Shown here: piece by piece, positions 17,724 to 26,077 of the stretch
Layout of the letters: each line of letters begins with the position of its first letter
How positions within the stretch are numbered: the first letter of the stretch is position 1
DNA from: Candidatus Acidiferrales bacterium
Lineage (GTDB): Bacteria > Acidobacteriota > Terriglobia > Acidiferrales > UBA7541
DNA: 53,830 nt
Direction of reading: 5' to 3'
NCBI GenBank assembly: GCA_030037335.1
Contig: JASHRN010000174.1
Span: 1 to 53,830 of the forward strand
Notes under the pieces: model-generated
Told to the model about the DNA's origin: nothing
The model's input: only the letters and a program-made list of their open reading frames with translations
The model's database searches: none
Made by a program: the position numbers and the translations under genes

Positions 17724-19658
17724 TCAGTCTGCCAAGCCCACGCGACGCAGCAAATCCTGGAAGCGCGGGTCGCTGCGGAGAGGGTCGTATATGGGGTCAA
17801 CTTTGAGGCTAGTGAGTGTATTCGATCGTTCGAGGAATCCCTTTTGCAAATCAGCGAAGACCTCGTCTCGCTGACCTGCGGCGATGCAAGTCAAGATTGC
17901 CGAGGAAAGCCAAGTTGTATCATGTAAATGCTCAACGTTTGCCTGCCTGTACTCAGCGACGGAGCGTCTGGCCTGCAGAAGATTTCCTGAGCGGTCGTAG
18001 ACGTAAGCTTGAAGTGCCAGGATTCCCGGTGAATCGTTGGTACGGCGCCATTTCTCGATATCTTTAAGGGCTTCGTCAAATTGCTTCGCCGCTATGTAGG
18101 AGAAGATTAAGAGACCGTGCGCACGGGTGAAGTCAGGTTTGATTTCGAGTGTGGTGCGAAGTTCTTGGATGGCAGCAGCATATTGACGAGAATTGTACAA
18201 AATGGCGGCGTGATCGGTGACGATAACGAGCGATAGGGGATCAAGCTGGCGCGCGAGTTCGCTCTCCGCAAATGCTTCATCAAAATGTCCTCGCCACATA
18301 AGGTATTCGGCATACCACTGATGGGCGGTCGGATAATTCGGGTCTAACTGGATAGCCAAGCGGAATTCCTTGCCCGCAGTTTGCCAGTCCCAGTCGTAAT
18401 TCTCAGTGATTAAGGCGAGCGAGGTGTGCGCCTCGGCGAGGCTGTTGTCGAGCTGGAGAGCTTTCAGAGCCGCAGCGCGAGCCTTTGGGATAACCTCTTG
18501 CGGCGAAGCTTGAAAGTAACTACTCGTCAGCGCGTAGGCGTCAGCAAGCGCCGCATAAGCGCGGGCGTAATTCGGATCCTTGGCGATCGCTTGCTGAAAG
18601 TAGTCGATTGCGAGCACAAATGCCTGTTGGCTCCTCGCGCTGAGAAAGTAACGGCCTTTCAAATAGAGATCGTACGCCTCGTAAGGAACAGGCGCGACGG
18701 CGGGTTGAACGCTCATAGCGGGATTGCCCCGATGGCCTCCTAGAGTGAGTTGAATTTCGTCGGCGATCTCCTGGGCAATCTCGCTCTGCAACGCAAGCAA
18801 GCTGGTGAGCTCACGGTCGTATTGATGAGCCGATACGACGCTACGATCCTGCACACGAATCAATTGCGTGTTGATTCGAACACGTTCCGAATCGCGGCGA
18901 AGGCTGCCCTCGAGAATGTATTCGACTCCGAGACGCCGGGCGATTTCATCCAAATTTCCGGGTGCGCCTTTGTACTCCATGACGGATGAGGGCGCGATGA
19001 CGCCAAAGTTCTGCGGAGCAGCCTGCTCCAGTTGAGCGATCATTTCTTCGGTGAGCCCATCGCTCAAATAATCCTGTGTGGCATCGCCGGTGAGATTCTC
19101 AAAAGGAAGCACGGCGAGCATGGTCCTCGTTTCAGGAGGAGTGGCATCGACGTGGGAGCGAAAGTGCAGGAAGTAAACTGCTGTGAAGGCGATCAGCGCA
19201 GCGCAGGCTATGGCCACGAGGCCTGCCGCCCATCTCCTGCGCATCAGAGAATGCGGCAAATGCACGGAGGGCAAGGCGCTTTCCGGCGGAACTTCTGTGG
19301 AAGTCTGTGGGCTCGCAGGAACGGCCTGGAGATGAACGGGCATCATAAATCGATACCCGATTCGCGGGACCGTCTCAATAAACCGGGGCTCGGTTGCGGA
19401 GTCTCCGATGGTCTGGCGAAGTTTCTTCACCGCCGCGTTCAAACTGTTTTCGAAATCGACAAAGGTATCTTTAGGCCAAAGTTTCGCCTGCAATTCCTCC
19501 CGGGTAACAACTTCCCCAGGACGGGCAATCAGCAGAAGGAGAATTTCAAAAGGCTGCCGGTGGAGTTTGAGACGGTGGCCGAATTTGTGAAGCGTCCGCG
19601 CCCCGGTGTCAACGATAAAGTCTCCAAAGCGCAGCAACGAGCGGCAACTTTCAGACAT
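17724..19658 (-). CDS. CadC-like membrane regulator: winged helix, TM, TolB-N-like domain and TPRs
   Basis: 644 residues from ATG 19658 (MSESCRSLLRFGDF); the frame is open 21 codons upstream. Residues 1-105 form an OmpR/PhoB-type winged helix (LLIARPGEVVTREELQ, SLNAAVKKLRQTIGD, VPRIGYRFM). One TM segment follows (AAGLVAIACAALIAFTAVYF), then a periplasmic domain like the TolB N-terminal/FlgO fold (LAVLPFENLTGDATQDYLSDG) and TPR repeats (LAEAHTSLALITENYDWDW, YPTAHQWYAEYLMWRGHFDEA). This is the architecture of one-component membrane regulators related to CadC. It sits 169 bases before the porin in the same direction; a role in porin/kdp control is possible but not shown. Confidence 0.88.
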   Translation of the reverse strand: MSESCRSLLRFGDFIVDTGARTLHKFGHRLKLHRQPFEILLLLIARPGEVVTREELQAKLWPKDTFVDFENSLNAAVKKLRQTIGDSATEPRFIETVPRIGYRFMMPVHLQAVPASPQTSTEVPPESALPSVHLPHSLMRRRWAAGLVAIACAALIAFTAVYFLHFRSHVDATPPETRTMLAVLPFENLTGDATQDYLSDGLTEEMIAQLEQAAPQNFGVIAPSSVMEYKGAPGNLDEIARRLGVEYILEGSLRRDSERVRINTQLIRVQDRSVVSAHQYDRELTSLLALQSEIAQEIADEIQLTLGGHRGNPAMSVQPAVAPVPYEAYDLYLKGRYFLSARSQQAFVLAIDYFQQAIAKDPNYARAYAALADAYALTSSYFQASPQEVIPKARAAALKALQLDNSLAEAHTSLALITENYDWDWQTAGKEFRLAIQLDPNYPTAHQWYAEYLMWRGHFDEAFAESELARQLDPLSLVIVTDHAAILYNSRQYAAAIQELRTTLEIKPDFTRAHGLLIFSYIAAKQFDEALKDIEKWRRTNDSPGILALQAYVYDRSGNLLQARRSVAEYRQANVEHLHDTTWLSSAILTCIAAGQRDEVFADLQKGFLERSNTLTSLKVDPIYDPLRSDPRFQDLLRRVGLAD

Positions 19659-19920
19659 AGCTGAATTATCCCAAGGGCAGAACTCTGACAGGATTCTAGT
19701 CCCTGTGGATTCAGAAGGCAATAATCAGAAATCTAAACGTACGCGCTATCAGCAACTTAGACGGTCACATTTTTACAGCGACAAATCATCTGCTTTCTAT
19801 TGCCCTCAAATTTGCTAATGGCTAGGGTCATCAGCAGACGGTGTGTTCGGCGGTGTCGAAAGGCATCGCCTGACTGAAGCGGTGAACGCCAAAAATATCA
19901 GAAACAAAAAAGGGGAGATC

Positions 19921-20403
19921 ATGCGAAAGAGAATCTACGTTGGAACGTTGCTGGCAATGCTGCTGTGCGGAGCCGGGGCGCTGACGATTCACGCGCAAAA
20001 GCGCGCGGCAAAAAATGCCTATGCTGCGGATGCGATTCCATACGGACCTGCTCCGGCATTTCTTTCCGCGGGAGCGCAGCTTGCGGTTCTAGAAGGAAAT
20101 CCGATGGGTACGATGGGGGACTTCACAGTGCGCTTGAAAATGCCAGACGGATACCGCATCGCGCCACACTGGCATCCGCACCGCGAAAACGTGACGGTGA
20201 TCAGTGGGTCGCTAAAGGTAGGGATGGGAGACACGTTTGACGAAAGCAAGATGGGAACGTTCGCGGCGGGAAGTTTTGCGTTTCTCGACCCCAGCATGCA
20301 TCACTACGTGATGGCGGAAGGAGAAACAGTGGTGCAGGTTCACGGCATGGCGCCGTTTCAGTTCAATTATGTGAATCCAAGCGACGATCCGAACAAGAAG
20401 TAG
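19921..20403 (+). CDS. Secreted cupin-domain protein
   Basis: 160 residues from ATG 19921 (AAGGGGAG 3 bases upstream); the frame opens 26 codons earlier, but this start yields a clean signal peptide (RIYVGTLLAMLLCGAGA, cleaved near IHAQ). The cupin metal ligands are visible in APHWHPHRENVTVISG (HxHxxxE pattern) and, later, SMHHYVMAEGETVVQVHG. The fold would bind one metal ion in the periplasm. The enzyme activity is unknown. A di-heme cytochrome gene follows 46 bases downstream in the same direction, so the two are probably co-expressed. Confidence 0.85.
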   Translation: MRKRIYVGTLLAMLLCGAGALTIHAQKRAAKNAYAADAIPYGPAPAFLSAGAQLAVLEGNPMGTMGDFTVRLKMPDGYRIAPHWHPHRENVTVISGSLKVGMGDTFDESKMGTFAAGSFAFLDPSMHHYVMAEGETVVQVHGMAPFQFNYVNPSDDPNKK

Positions 20404-20449
20404 GACGCGATTTGGATTCAAGGTTCAGCGTAACCCAAGGGGAGAAGCC

Positions 20450-21874
20450 ATGAAGATGCGCAAAACGGCCATGCGCTCACTTGCAGTATTTGCGACATTT
20501 TGCGCGACAGCGCTGACTGTGGCAGCGCTGACAATTCCCAATTTGTTTCCGTTCCTCGATTCTTCCGGCTTTGTCTCGACGTACAGTTCGACTGGCTCGT
20601 TCAACGAGAACAATGCGTTCTTTCAGAGCCTGGGAACAAATGGCCGGACGTGCGCGACTTGCCATGTGGTCTCGAACGGGATGGGCTTGAGCGCGGCGCA
20701 AGCACAATTGGTTTACGCCGTGAGCCACGGCAAGGATCCCTTATTCTCAGCCGTGGACGGCGCCGTGTGTCCCACTGCCGCTCCAAGGCAAAGCCTGAAT
20801 TTCAATCTGTTGCGGCAGTATGGCCTGATCCGCATTGCGCTGACTCTCCCTTCGACGTTGCAGTTCACAATATCCGCAGTTCAGGACCCCTACGGCTGTG
20901 CAATCACGACGGATCCCACCACGGGAGCGCAGACGATTTCCGTTTACCGTCGTCCGCTGCCGGCGACGAATCTTGGCTTTCTAACTTCGGTCATGTGGGA
21001 TGGGCGCGAAACAGTTGTGCCGCTGAACAATGTATCTACATTTGCGGCCAATCTGTTTGCCGATTTATCCCATCAGGCAATTGACGCGACGACGATCCAC
21101 GCGCAGGCGGCAAACCCGCCGACCACGGCGCAGGTAAATCAAATCGTGAATTTCGAACTAGCATTGAATTCGGCACAGGCGATCGATTTTCTGGCAGGCT
21201 TTCTGAACTTTTACGGAGCGAACGGAGGCGCACAGTTCCTGTCAAAGGTTCCGTTTTATCCGGGGATCAACGATTCGCTCGGCCCCCCCTCGGGATTCAC
21301 TCCCAACGCATTCACCATCTATTCGAAGTGGGCAAGCTCTGCTGATCCAAATCAGCGGTCGGTTGCGCGAGGCGAGCAGATCTTCAATACGCAGCCTCTG
21401 GTGATTACCGACGTGCGCGGGTTAAATGACGCTCTCAATCAACCCACGATCAGCGGCACATGCACCACATGCCACGACACGCCGAATGTCGGCGATCATT
21501 CGCTGGCCGTTCCTCTGGAGATTGGAACCAGCCGCACTGTGAATTATGAAACAGATCCGACGATTCAGGCCGCTGTGAGCCAACTCTCAATGCCGAATCT
21601 TCCGATTTATCAGGTGACTTGCAATGAAGGCCCCGATGCCGGCGAGGTAACTTACACCTCTGATCCGGGAAAAGCGCTGCTCACAGGAAATTGCGCTGAT
21701 GTCGGCCGAGGCAAAGGGCTGATTTTGCGCGGGCTGGCTGCGCGCGCTCCTTATTTCCACAATGGAGCCGCGGCGACGCTCGATCAGGTAGTTGATTTCT
21801 ATAACGTGCGCTTTCAGATGAATCTGACGCCGCAGCAGCACGCTGATCTGGTCAACTTTCTGAAGACGCTGTAG
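20450..21874 (+). CDS. Di-heme cytochrome c peroxidase/MauG-like protein
   Basis: 474 residues with an N-terminal signal segment (SLAVFATFCATALTVAAL) and two c-type heme sites: CATCH (68-72) and CTTCH (338-342). The C-terminal pattern AARAPYFHNGAAATLDQVVDFYNVRF is the conserved ending of the bacterial di-heme cytochrome c peroxidase superfamily, followed by LTPQQHADLVNFLKTL. The insert between the hemes is larger than in classical peroxidases, so this may be one of the many family members of unknown substrate. Periplasmic. The start follows GGGGAGAAGCC. Probable operon with the upstream cupin. Confidence 0.87.
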   Translation: MKMRKTAMRSLAVFATFCATALTVAALTIPNLFPFLDSSGFVSTYSSTGSFNENNAFFQSLGTNGRTCATCHVVSNGMGLSAAQAQLVYAVSHGKDPLFSAVDGAVCPTAAPRQSLNFNLLRQYGLIRIALTLPSTLQFTISAVQDPYGCAITTDPTTGAQTISVYRRPLPATNLGFLTSVMWDGRETVVPLNNVSTFAANLFADLSHQAIDATTIHAQAANPPTTAQVNQIVNFELALNSAQAIDFLAGFLNFYGANGGAQFLSKVPFYPGINDSLGPPSGFTPNAFTIYSKWASSADPNQRSVARGEQIFNTQPLVITDVRGLNDALNQPTISGTCTTCHDTPNVGDHSLAVPLEIGTSRTVNYETDPTIQAAVSQLSMPNLPIYQVTCNEGPDAGEVTYTSDPGKALLTGNCADVGRGKGLILRGLAARAPYFHNGAAATLDQVVDFYNVRFQMNLTPQQHADLVNFLKTL

Positions 21875-22036
21875 CACTGCCCACACCCATCGGTCCCTGG
21901 GGTTACGCATACTGCAAACTCCTTCCACGCGGAAATCCACGCCTATATTCCGTCGGCTACACTGGAACCAATCCAAACAGGAGCCACAGTTTTTGGCAGC
22001 GATGACATTCTCGCTTGCAAGGACGATGCTGCGCTC

Positions 22037-24232
22037 ATGAGCGCACGTGCGGAAACCGCAGTGCACACGCAGAACGTCCATGCGCAGAACACGTGGATTT
22101 ACGGCCCGTGGACGGATTTAATCTTTGGCTGCGGCGCGTGGTCGGCGCCGCTGTTGCTCATCGCTGCGCTCCTCGGCACTTCGCACTTTCACACTTGGAC
22201 TGTCGCCTTCTATCTGCTTGCCATCGTTTTCAATTATCCGCATTTCATGGCCACGATTTATCGCGCTTATCGAACAAAGGAAGAGTTCGTCAAATATCGC
22301 ATTTTCACTTTGCACCTGACGGCCTTGCTGCTCCTCACAGGATTGCTTGCTCACGCCTGGTTCGCGCTCGTCCCCTGGATTTTCACCCTGTACATATGCT
22401 GGAGCCCTTGGCATTACTCCCGCCAAAATTTCGGCCTGCTGATGATGTTTCTACGGCGAAATGGCGCCGCGGTAAGCTCTACAGACCGTCGCCTGCTTCA
22501 CTACGCCTTCGTCGCGTCGTATGTCATGCTACTCATCAGCTTTCAGACCGGCGCTTCCGGCGATCCGCTGGTCCTCTCCGTCGGTGTCCCCGCGAAGTTT
22601 GCGCATCCCGCCGAACTCCTGCTCGCCGGAGCATTTTTCGTTCTGAGCGCCGCAGCTTTTCTGCGTCTCTCAAAAGCCGGCCTCCGTGCGCTAGTTCCTC
22701 CGCTAACTCTTCTGCTGTCGCAGTTTTTGTGGTTCCTCGTCCCGATTCTTCTTGCGCTGATGATGCACATCGATATTCCCCAGAGCCGCTATAGCAGCGG
22801 CATTCTCGCTGTGCTCCATTCGGCGCAATACTTGTGGATCACCAGCTACTATGCACAGCGCGAGGCACGCAGTTCAGGAAAACGCACATGGAGCCGCACC
22901 CTCTATTTCGGCACGATGATCGCGGGCGGCATCGCGCTCTTCATTCCCGGGCCGTGGATCGTCAGCTACATCTTTCACTACGATTTCGCCGTCAGCTTCC
23001 TGATCTTCACTGCGCTCGTCAACATTCATCACTTCCTTCTCGATGGCGCCATCTGGAAGCTTCGCGATAAACGCGTTGCGACGCTTCTCACCGCGCAAGG
23101 CGCGGCGGCTCAGCAAGCTGCCAATTCGGGCGAAGCGCGCGGCCTGTGGCAGTGGCTTACCGGCGGAACTCCATCAGCACACGCTTTCCGCATCGCGGTG
23201 GCCGCGGTGCTGATTGCGTGGGGCGCGATGGATCAAGTTCATTATTTTCTCGGATGGGATGACGCAAACCTGAGTCATCTTGTCCGTGCCGCATCGCTCA
23301 ATCCGTATGACAGCTCCGTGCAAATGAAAATCGCCAGAGTCGAATCAGGCGAAGGCAAGCTGCCGCAGGCGATCCAGGCTCTCGACGAAGCCGTTTCCGT
23401 GAATCCCGCCAACCCGCGGCCGCAGGAAGCTCTCGCACAAATCCTGATTGAAGAGCATCGCTACACTGAAGCGCTCGCGAAATATCGAGAACTGCTGGCA
23501 ATTTCACCTCACGACCCGGACGTGCTCGTGAATTACGGCTTGTTGAGTATGCAGAATGGAGACGCTCCCGACGCGGTCAGCGCATGGCAGAAAGCAGTCG
23601 CCATTGATCCGGGCCAACCGAACGCGCAGCTTTATTTGGCCGACGCTCTGGACCACCAAAAGAATCAAGCTGCGGCCAGCGTGCACTACAAAGAATTCCT
23701 GGAACTCATTGCCGCCGATCATAATCGCGAAAACCTTCCTCGCGCCGAAATCGTTTCAGCAATGCTTGCTTTTGCCGATGACAATACCGGACTCAATCGC
23801 GCCTCTGCGGCAATCGAAGCCTACCAATCGGCTACATCGCTTGCCGCGAAAATCGACAACGTGAAACTGGAGAGCCTCGCCTTCGCGCATCTCGCTGCGC
23901 TCCAGGAAAAAGATGACGATGCGGCCGATGCCGCTGCTTCTTATCAGCACGCTTTGGCTCTCGACTCCCAATCCGGCGACGCTCTCGCGCAAGCCGCTGA
24001 CTGGTTCAACTACGGCCAATTTCTGCGCCACAGCGGCGCGCCGTCGAATCTGTCTTTTGCTTGCATCCTCAAATCGGAAGACCTTCTTCGCGCAACCGGC
24101 GGCGAGCAATACAACGTCGTCTCGAACGTCAGGAAGCAGTTGGAGGCGGAGATGGGACGTAAGTCCGAAGACGTCCGCCGAAATCTCTCAGCACTCCTGC
24201 AGCAAGCGTCTGCATTCCGGTTCCGCGACTAA
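22037..24232 (+). CDS. Polytopic membrane protein with His motifs fused to C-terminal TPRs
   Basis: 731 residues. The first 350 hold about nine or ten TM segments with histidines placed at membrane edges: NYPHFMATIYRAY, WSPWHYSRQNFGLLM, MMHIDIPQSRY and VNIHHFLLDGAIWKLRD. After one more TM (IAVAAVLIAWGAMDQVHYFL) the remaining 300 residues are TPRs (NPRPQEALAQILIEEHRYTEA, DPDVLVNYGLLSMQNGDAPDA, QPNAQLYLADALDHQKNQ). The histidine pattern recalls membrane di-iron or Brp/Blh-type carotenoid-cleaving proteins, but I cannot assign it to either. Function unknown. The Shine-Dalgarno is weak (AAGGA, 13 bases), so the start could be slightly different. Confidence 0.8.
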   Translation: MSARAETAVHTQNVHAQNTWIYGPWTDLIFGCGAWSAPLLLIAALLGTSHFHTWTVAFYLLAIVFNYPHFMATIYRAYRTKEEFVKYRIFTLHLTALLLLTGLLAHAWFALVPWIFTLYICWSPWHYSRQNFGLLMMFLRRNGAAVSSTDRRLLHYAFVASYVMLLISFQTGASGDPLVLSVGVPAKFAHPAELLLAGAFFVLSAAAFLRLSKAGLRALVPPLTLLLSQFLWFLVPILLALMMHIDIPQSRYSSGILAVLHSAQYLWITSYYAQREARSSGKRTWSRTLYFGTMIAGGIALFIPGPWIVSYIFHYDFAVSFLIFTALVNIHHFLLDGAIWKLRDKRVATLLTAQGAAAQQAANSGEARGLWQWLTGGTPSAHAFRIAVAAVLIAWGAMDQVHYFLGWDDANLSHLVRAASLNPYDSSVQMKIARVESGEGKLPQAIQALDEAVSVNPANPRPQEALAQILIEEHRYTEALAKYRELLAISPHDPDVLVNYGLLSMQNGDAPDAVSAWQKAVAIDPGQPNAQLYLADALDHQKNQAAASVHYKEFLELIAADHNRENLPRAEIVSAMLAFADDNTGLNRASAAIEAYQSATSLAAKIDNVKLESLAFAHLAALQEKDDDAADAAASYQHALALDSQSGDALAQAADWFNYGQFLRHSGAPSNLSFACILKSEDLLRATGGEQYNVVSNVRKQLEAEMGRKSEDVRRNLSALLQQASAFRFRD

Positions 24233-24267
24233 ACCTCGACACGCAAAACAGAAGCGCGACTCGGGAA

Positions 24268-24344
24268 GTCGCCCGCCCTCGGTGGGCAGGCGCGGGCGGG
24301 GCCCTTCCTTCGTCAGGGTAAACAAGCCCCGCCCCTACAAAGGC
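24268..24344. repeat. Palindromic dispersed repeat, family 1 (copy a)
   Basis: A bipartite element: GCCCGCC and GGGCAGGC form a first hairpin, then GCGGGCGGGGC and GCCCCGCCCC pair around a spacer, ending CCTACAAAGGC. It shares most positions with the copy at 25985-26054 and the same 3' end with copies at 47224-47264 and 49562-49605. Located between the TPR membrane gene and a decayed pepA tail. Confidence 0.8.
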
Positions 24345-24349
24345 AAAGA

Positions 24350-24376
24350 CCCCATGCTCAGAGCACGAGCATGGGG
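24350..24376. repeat. Perfect 10-bp inverted repeat (CCCCATGCTC / GAGCATGGGG)
   Basis: Stem arms at 24350-24359 and 24367-24376 with a 7-base loop. No T-run follows, so it is not a classical terminator, but it could still stop or stabilise the transcript of the membrane/TPR gene ending at 24232. It abuts two other repeat elements and is probably part of the same mosaic. Confidence 0.7.
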
Positions 24377-24401
24377 CACACGTAAAATCGAATACAAATG
24401 C

Positions 24402-24443
24402 AGATTCTTCGTCAGATGCTCGCCGCATCTTCCTCAGAATGAC
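24402..24443. repeat. Dispersed repeat, family 2 (AGATTCTTC ... CTCAGAATGAC)
   Basis: About 42 bases starting AGATTCTTCGTC and ending CCTCAGAATGAC. Similar elements occur at 45824-45850 and 47340-47376, all intergenic. Not palindromic as a whole; the middle varies. Confidence 0.65.
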
Positions 24444-24455
24444 AAAAAAACAACA

Positions 24456-24695
24456 CTACATTTTTAAGGTGAAGTCGATGAGGGTGCGGATCGCGATGCC
24501 GGTGGGGCCGGACGCGGACTAGGGCTTGGCGTCGTCGCGCCAGGCGGTTCCGGCAATGTCGAGATGGACCCAAGGAGTGTCTTCCGCGAATTCCTTGAGG
24601 AACCACGCGCCGGTGATAGAGCCTCCGCTGCCGGTGTTGCGAATGTCGGCGATCTTGCTCTTGATCATTTCCTGGTATTCGTCATCGATAGGCAT
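24456..24695 (-). pseudogene. C-terminal remnant of leucyl aminopeptidase (pepA) with an in-frame stop
   Basis: The minus strand encodes [20 protein letters not shown], then [19 protein letters not shown], then TAG at 24521..24519, and in the same frame GPTGIAIRTLIDFTLKM up to TAG at 24458..24456. The order IADI...LDIAGTAW...GATG-(x)-(R)-L matches the last 80 or so residues of PepA-family (M17) leucyl aminopeptidases. Everything upstream, including the metal ligands, is absent: before 24696 the frame is unrelated and overlaps the promoter of the next gene. So this is a truncated, stop-containing relic. Confidence 0.8.
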
Positions 24696-24765
24696 CCGAG
24701 AGTTGCTCCTTTGCGGTAAACTTCCTGATTCGCGCACGAAGGCGCCAGCACACGGAGAGTCCCAA

Positions 24766-25794
24766 ATGAAAGCAGTGGTCTTCACGCAGCATGGCGGGCC
24801 GGAAGTGCTTACCTACACGGACGTGCCCGAGCCGAAGCCGCGTGCCGACGAAGTGCTCGTGCGCGTGAGGGCGTGCGCGCTCAATCATCTTGATCTTTGG
24901 ATTCGCAAAGGCATTCCCGGCATTCAAATTCCCATGCCGCACATAAACGGCAGCGACATCTCCGGCGAAATCGCTGCGACCGGCGAACTCGTCACTGGCA
25001 TTCCCATCGGCCAGAAAATCCTGCTCCAGCCGGGCATCGGCTGCGGACGCTGCGCCGCCTGCCTCGCGGGCAACGACAATCTTTGCCGCAACTACACGCT
25101 GCTCGGCTATCTCGTCCCCGGAGGCTACGCCGAATATGTCTGCGCGCCCGCGCGCAACGTGGTTCCCATGCCCGCCAATCTTTCCTTTGAAGAAGGCGCG
25201 GCGATTCCGCTGGTTTTCATCACCGCATGGCACATGCTCGTCACCCGCGTCAAACTTCAGCCTGGCGAAGACGTTCTGATTTTAGGAGGAGGCAGCGGCG
25301 TGGGCAGCGCAGGAATTCAAATCGCCAAAATTCTAGGCGCGCGCGTCATCACCACCGTGGGCAGCCACGAAAAAGCGGAAAAGACTCGCGCGCTCGGCGC
25401 CGATGAAGTCATCGTCCACACGCGCCAGCAAATCAACGCGGAAGTGAAGCGGCTCACCAACAAGCGTGGCGTCGACGTGGTCTTCGAGCACGTCGGCGAA
25501 GCGACTTGGCCGCAAAGCGTGGCGTCGCTCGCCGTCAACGGACGGCTGGTCACCTGCGGCGCAACCACCGGCTTCGACGCGAGAATCGATCTGCGCTTCC
25601 TCTTCAGCCGGCACTTGTCGATTCTTGGCTCCTACATGGGCAGCAAAGCGGAACTCTTTCCCGTGCTGGACCTTGTCGTGCGCAAACAGATCCGCCCCGT
25701 GCTCGATAAGGTGTTCCCTCTCGCCGAAGCCGCCGAAGCGCACCGCCGCCTCGAAGACCGCGCTCAATTCGGCAAAATCATTCTTAAGATTTGA
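24766..25794 (+). CDS. Zinc-type medium-chain alcohol dehydrogenase/quinone reductase
   Basis: 342 residues from ATG 24766 (GGAGAG 7 bases upstream; the frame is open 80 codons earlier, but that part runs antisense to the pepA relic). [15 protein letters not shown] is a typical start of quinone-oxidoreductase-like MDR proteins. Cys93, 96, 99 and 107 in [16 protein letters not shown] form the structural zinc lobe of alcohol dehydrogenases. The NAD(P) site is [17 protein letters not shown]. It oxidises or reduces an alcohol, aldehyde or enone with NAD(P)H; the substrate is not visible. It stands alone between repeat regions. Confidence 0.9.
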   Translation: MKAVVFTQHGGPEVLTYTDVPEPKPRADEVLVRVRACALNHLDLWIRKGIPGIQIPMPHINGSDISGEIAATGELVTGIPIGQKILLQPGIGCGRCAACLAGNDNLCRNYTLLGYLVPGGYAEYVCAPARNVVPMPANLSFEEGAAIPLVFITAWHMLVTRVKLQPGEDVLILGGGSGVGSAGIQIAKILGARVITTVGSHEKAEKTRALGADEVIVHTRQQINAEVKRLTNKRGVDVVFEHVGEATWPQSVASLAVNGRLVTCGATTGFDARIDLRFLFSRHLSILGSYMGSKAELFPVLDLVVRKQIRPVLDKVFPLAEAAEAHRRLEDRAQFGKIILKI

Positions 25795-25984
25795 TTGCGT
25801 CTTTGTAGAGACGGGTCTACTCCATCACGCTCTGCAAGAACTTGCAGCTTTACCATAATCAAATAAAGATTCCGCTCTTCGGCCTCCCGGCTAATGCGTT
25901 TACAAACAATGCGATGGAGATTGGCAATTCGTGTGCTACACTCCGCGCCTTCTGCGGCCTTTTCTTCTGGACACGACTCAGAGA

Positions 25985-26054
25985 GTCGCCCGCCTTGACG
26001 GGCAGGCGCGGGCGCAGCCCTTCGTTCCTCAGAATAGGCAAGCAGCGCCCCTAC
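25985..26054. repeat. Palindromic dispersed repeat, family 1 (copy b)
   Basis: Begins GTCGCCCGCC like copy a, continues GGGCAGGCGCGGGCG and GCCCTTC, and ends GCGCCCCTAC. It lies 23 bases past the end of the leftward tricorn gene, so it would fall in that gene's 3' untranslated RNA. The 283-base gap 25795-26077 contains nothing else that I recognise. Confidence 0.75.
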
Positions 26055-26077
26055 GGCCCGCTCGTCACTATTTTGAT

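Noticed and set aside
24349-24377. Hairpin considered as a rho-independent terminator
   Set aside because: A perfect 10-bp stem but no T-run on either side; better described as a repeat element.
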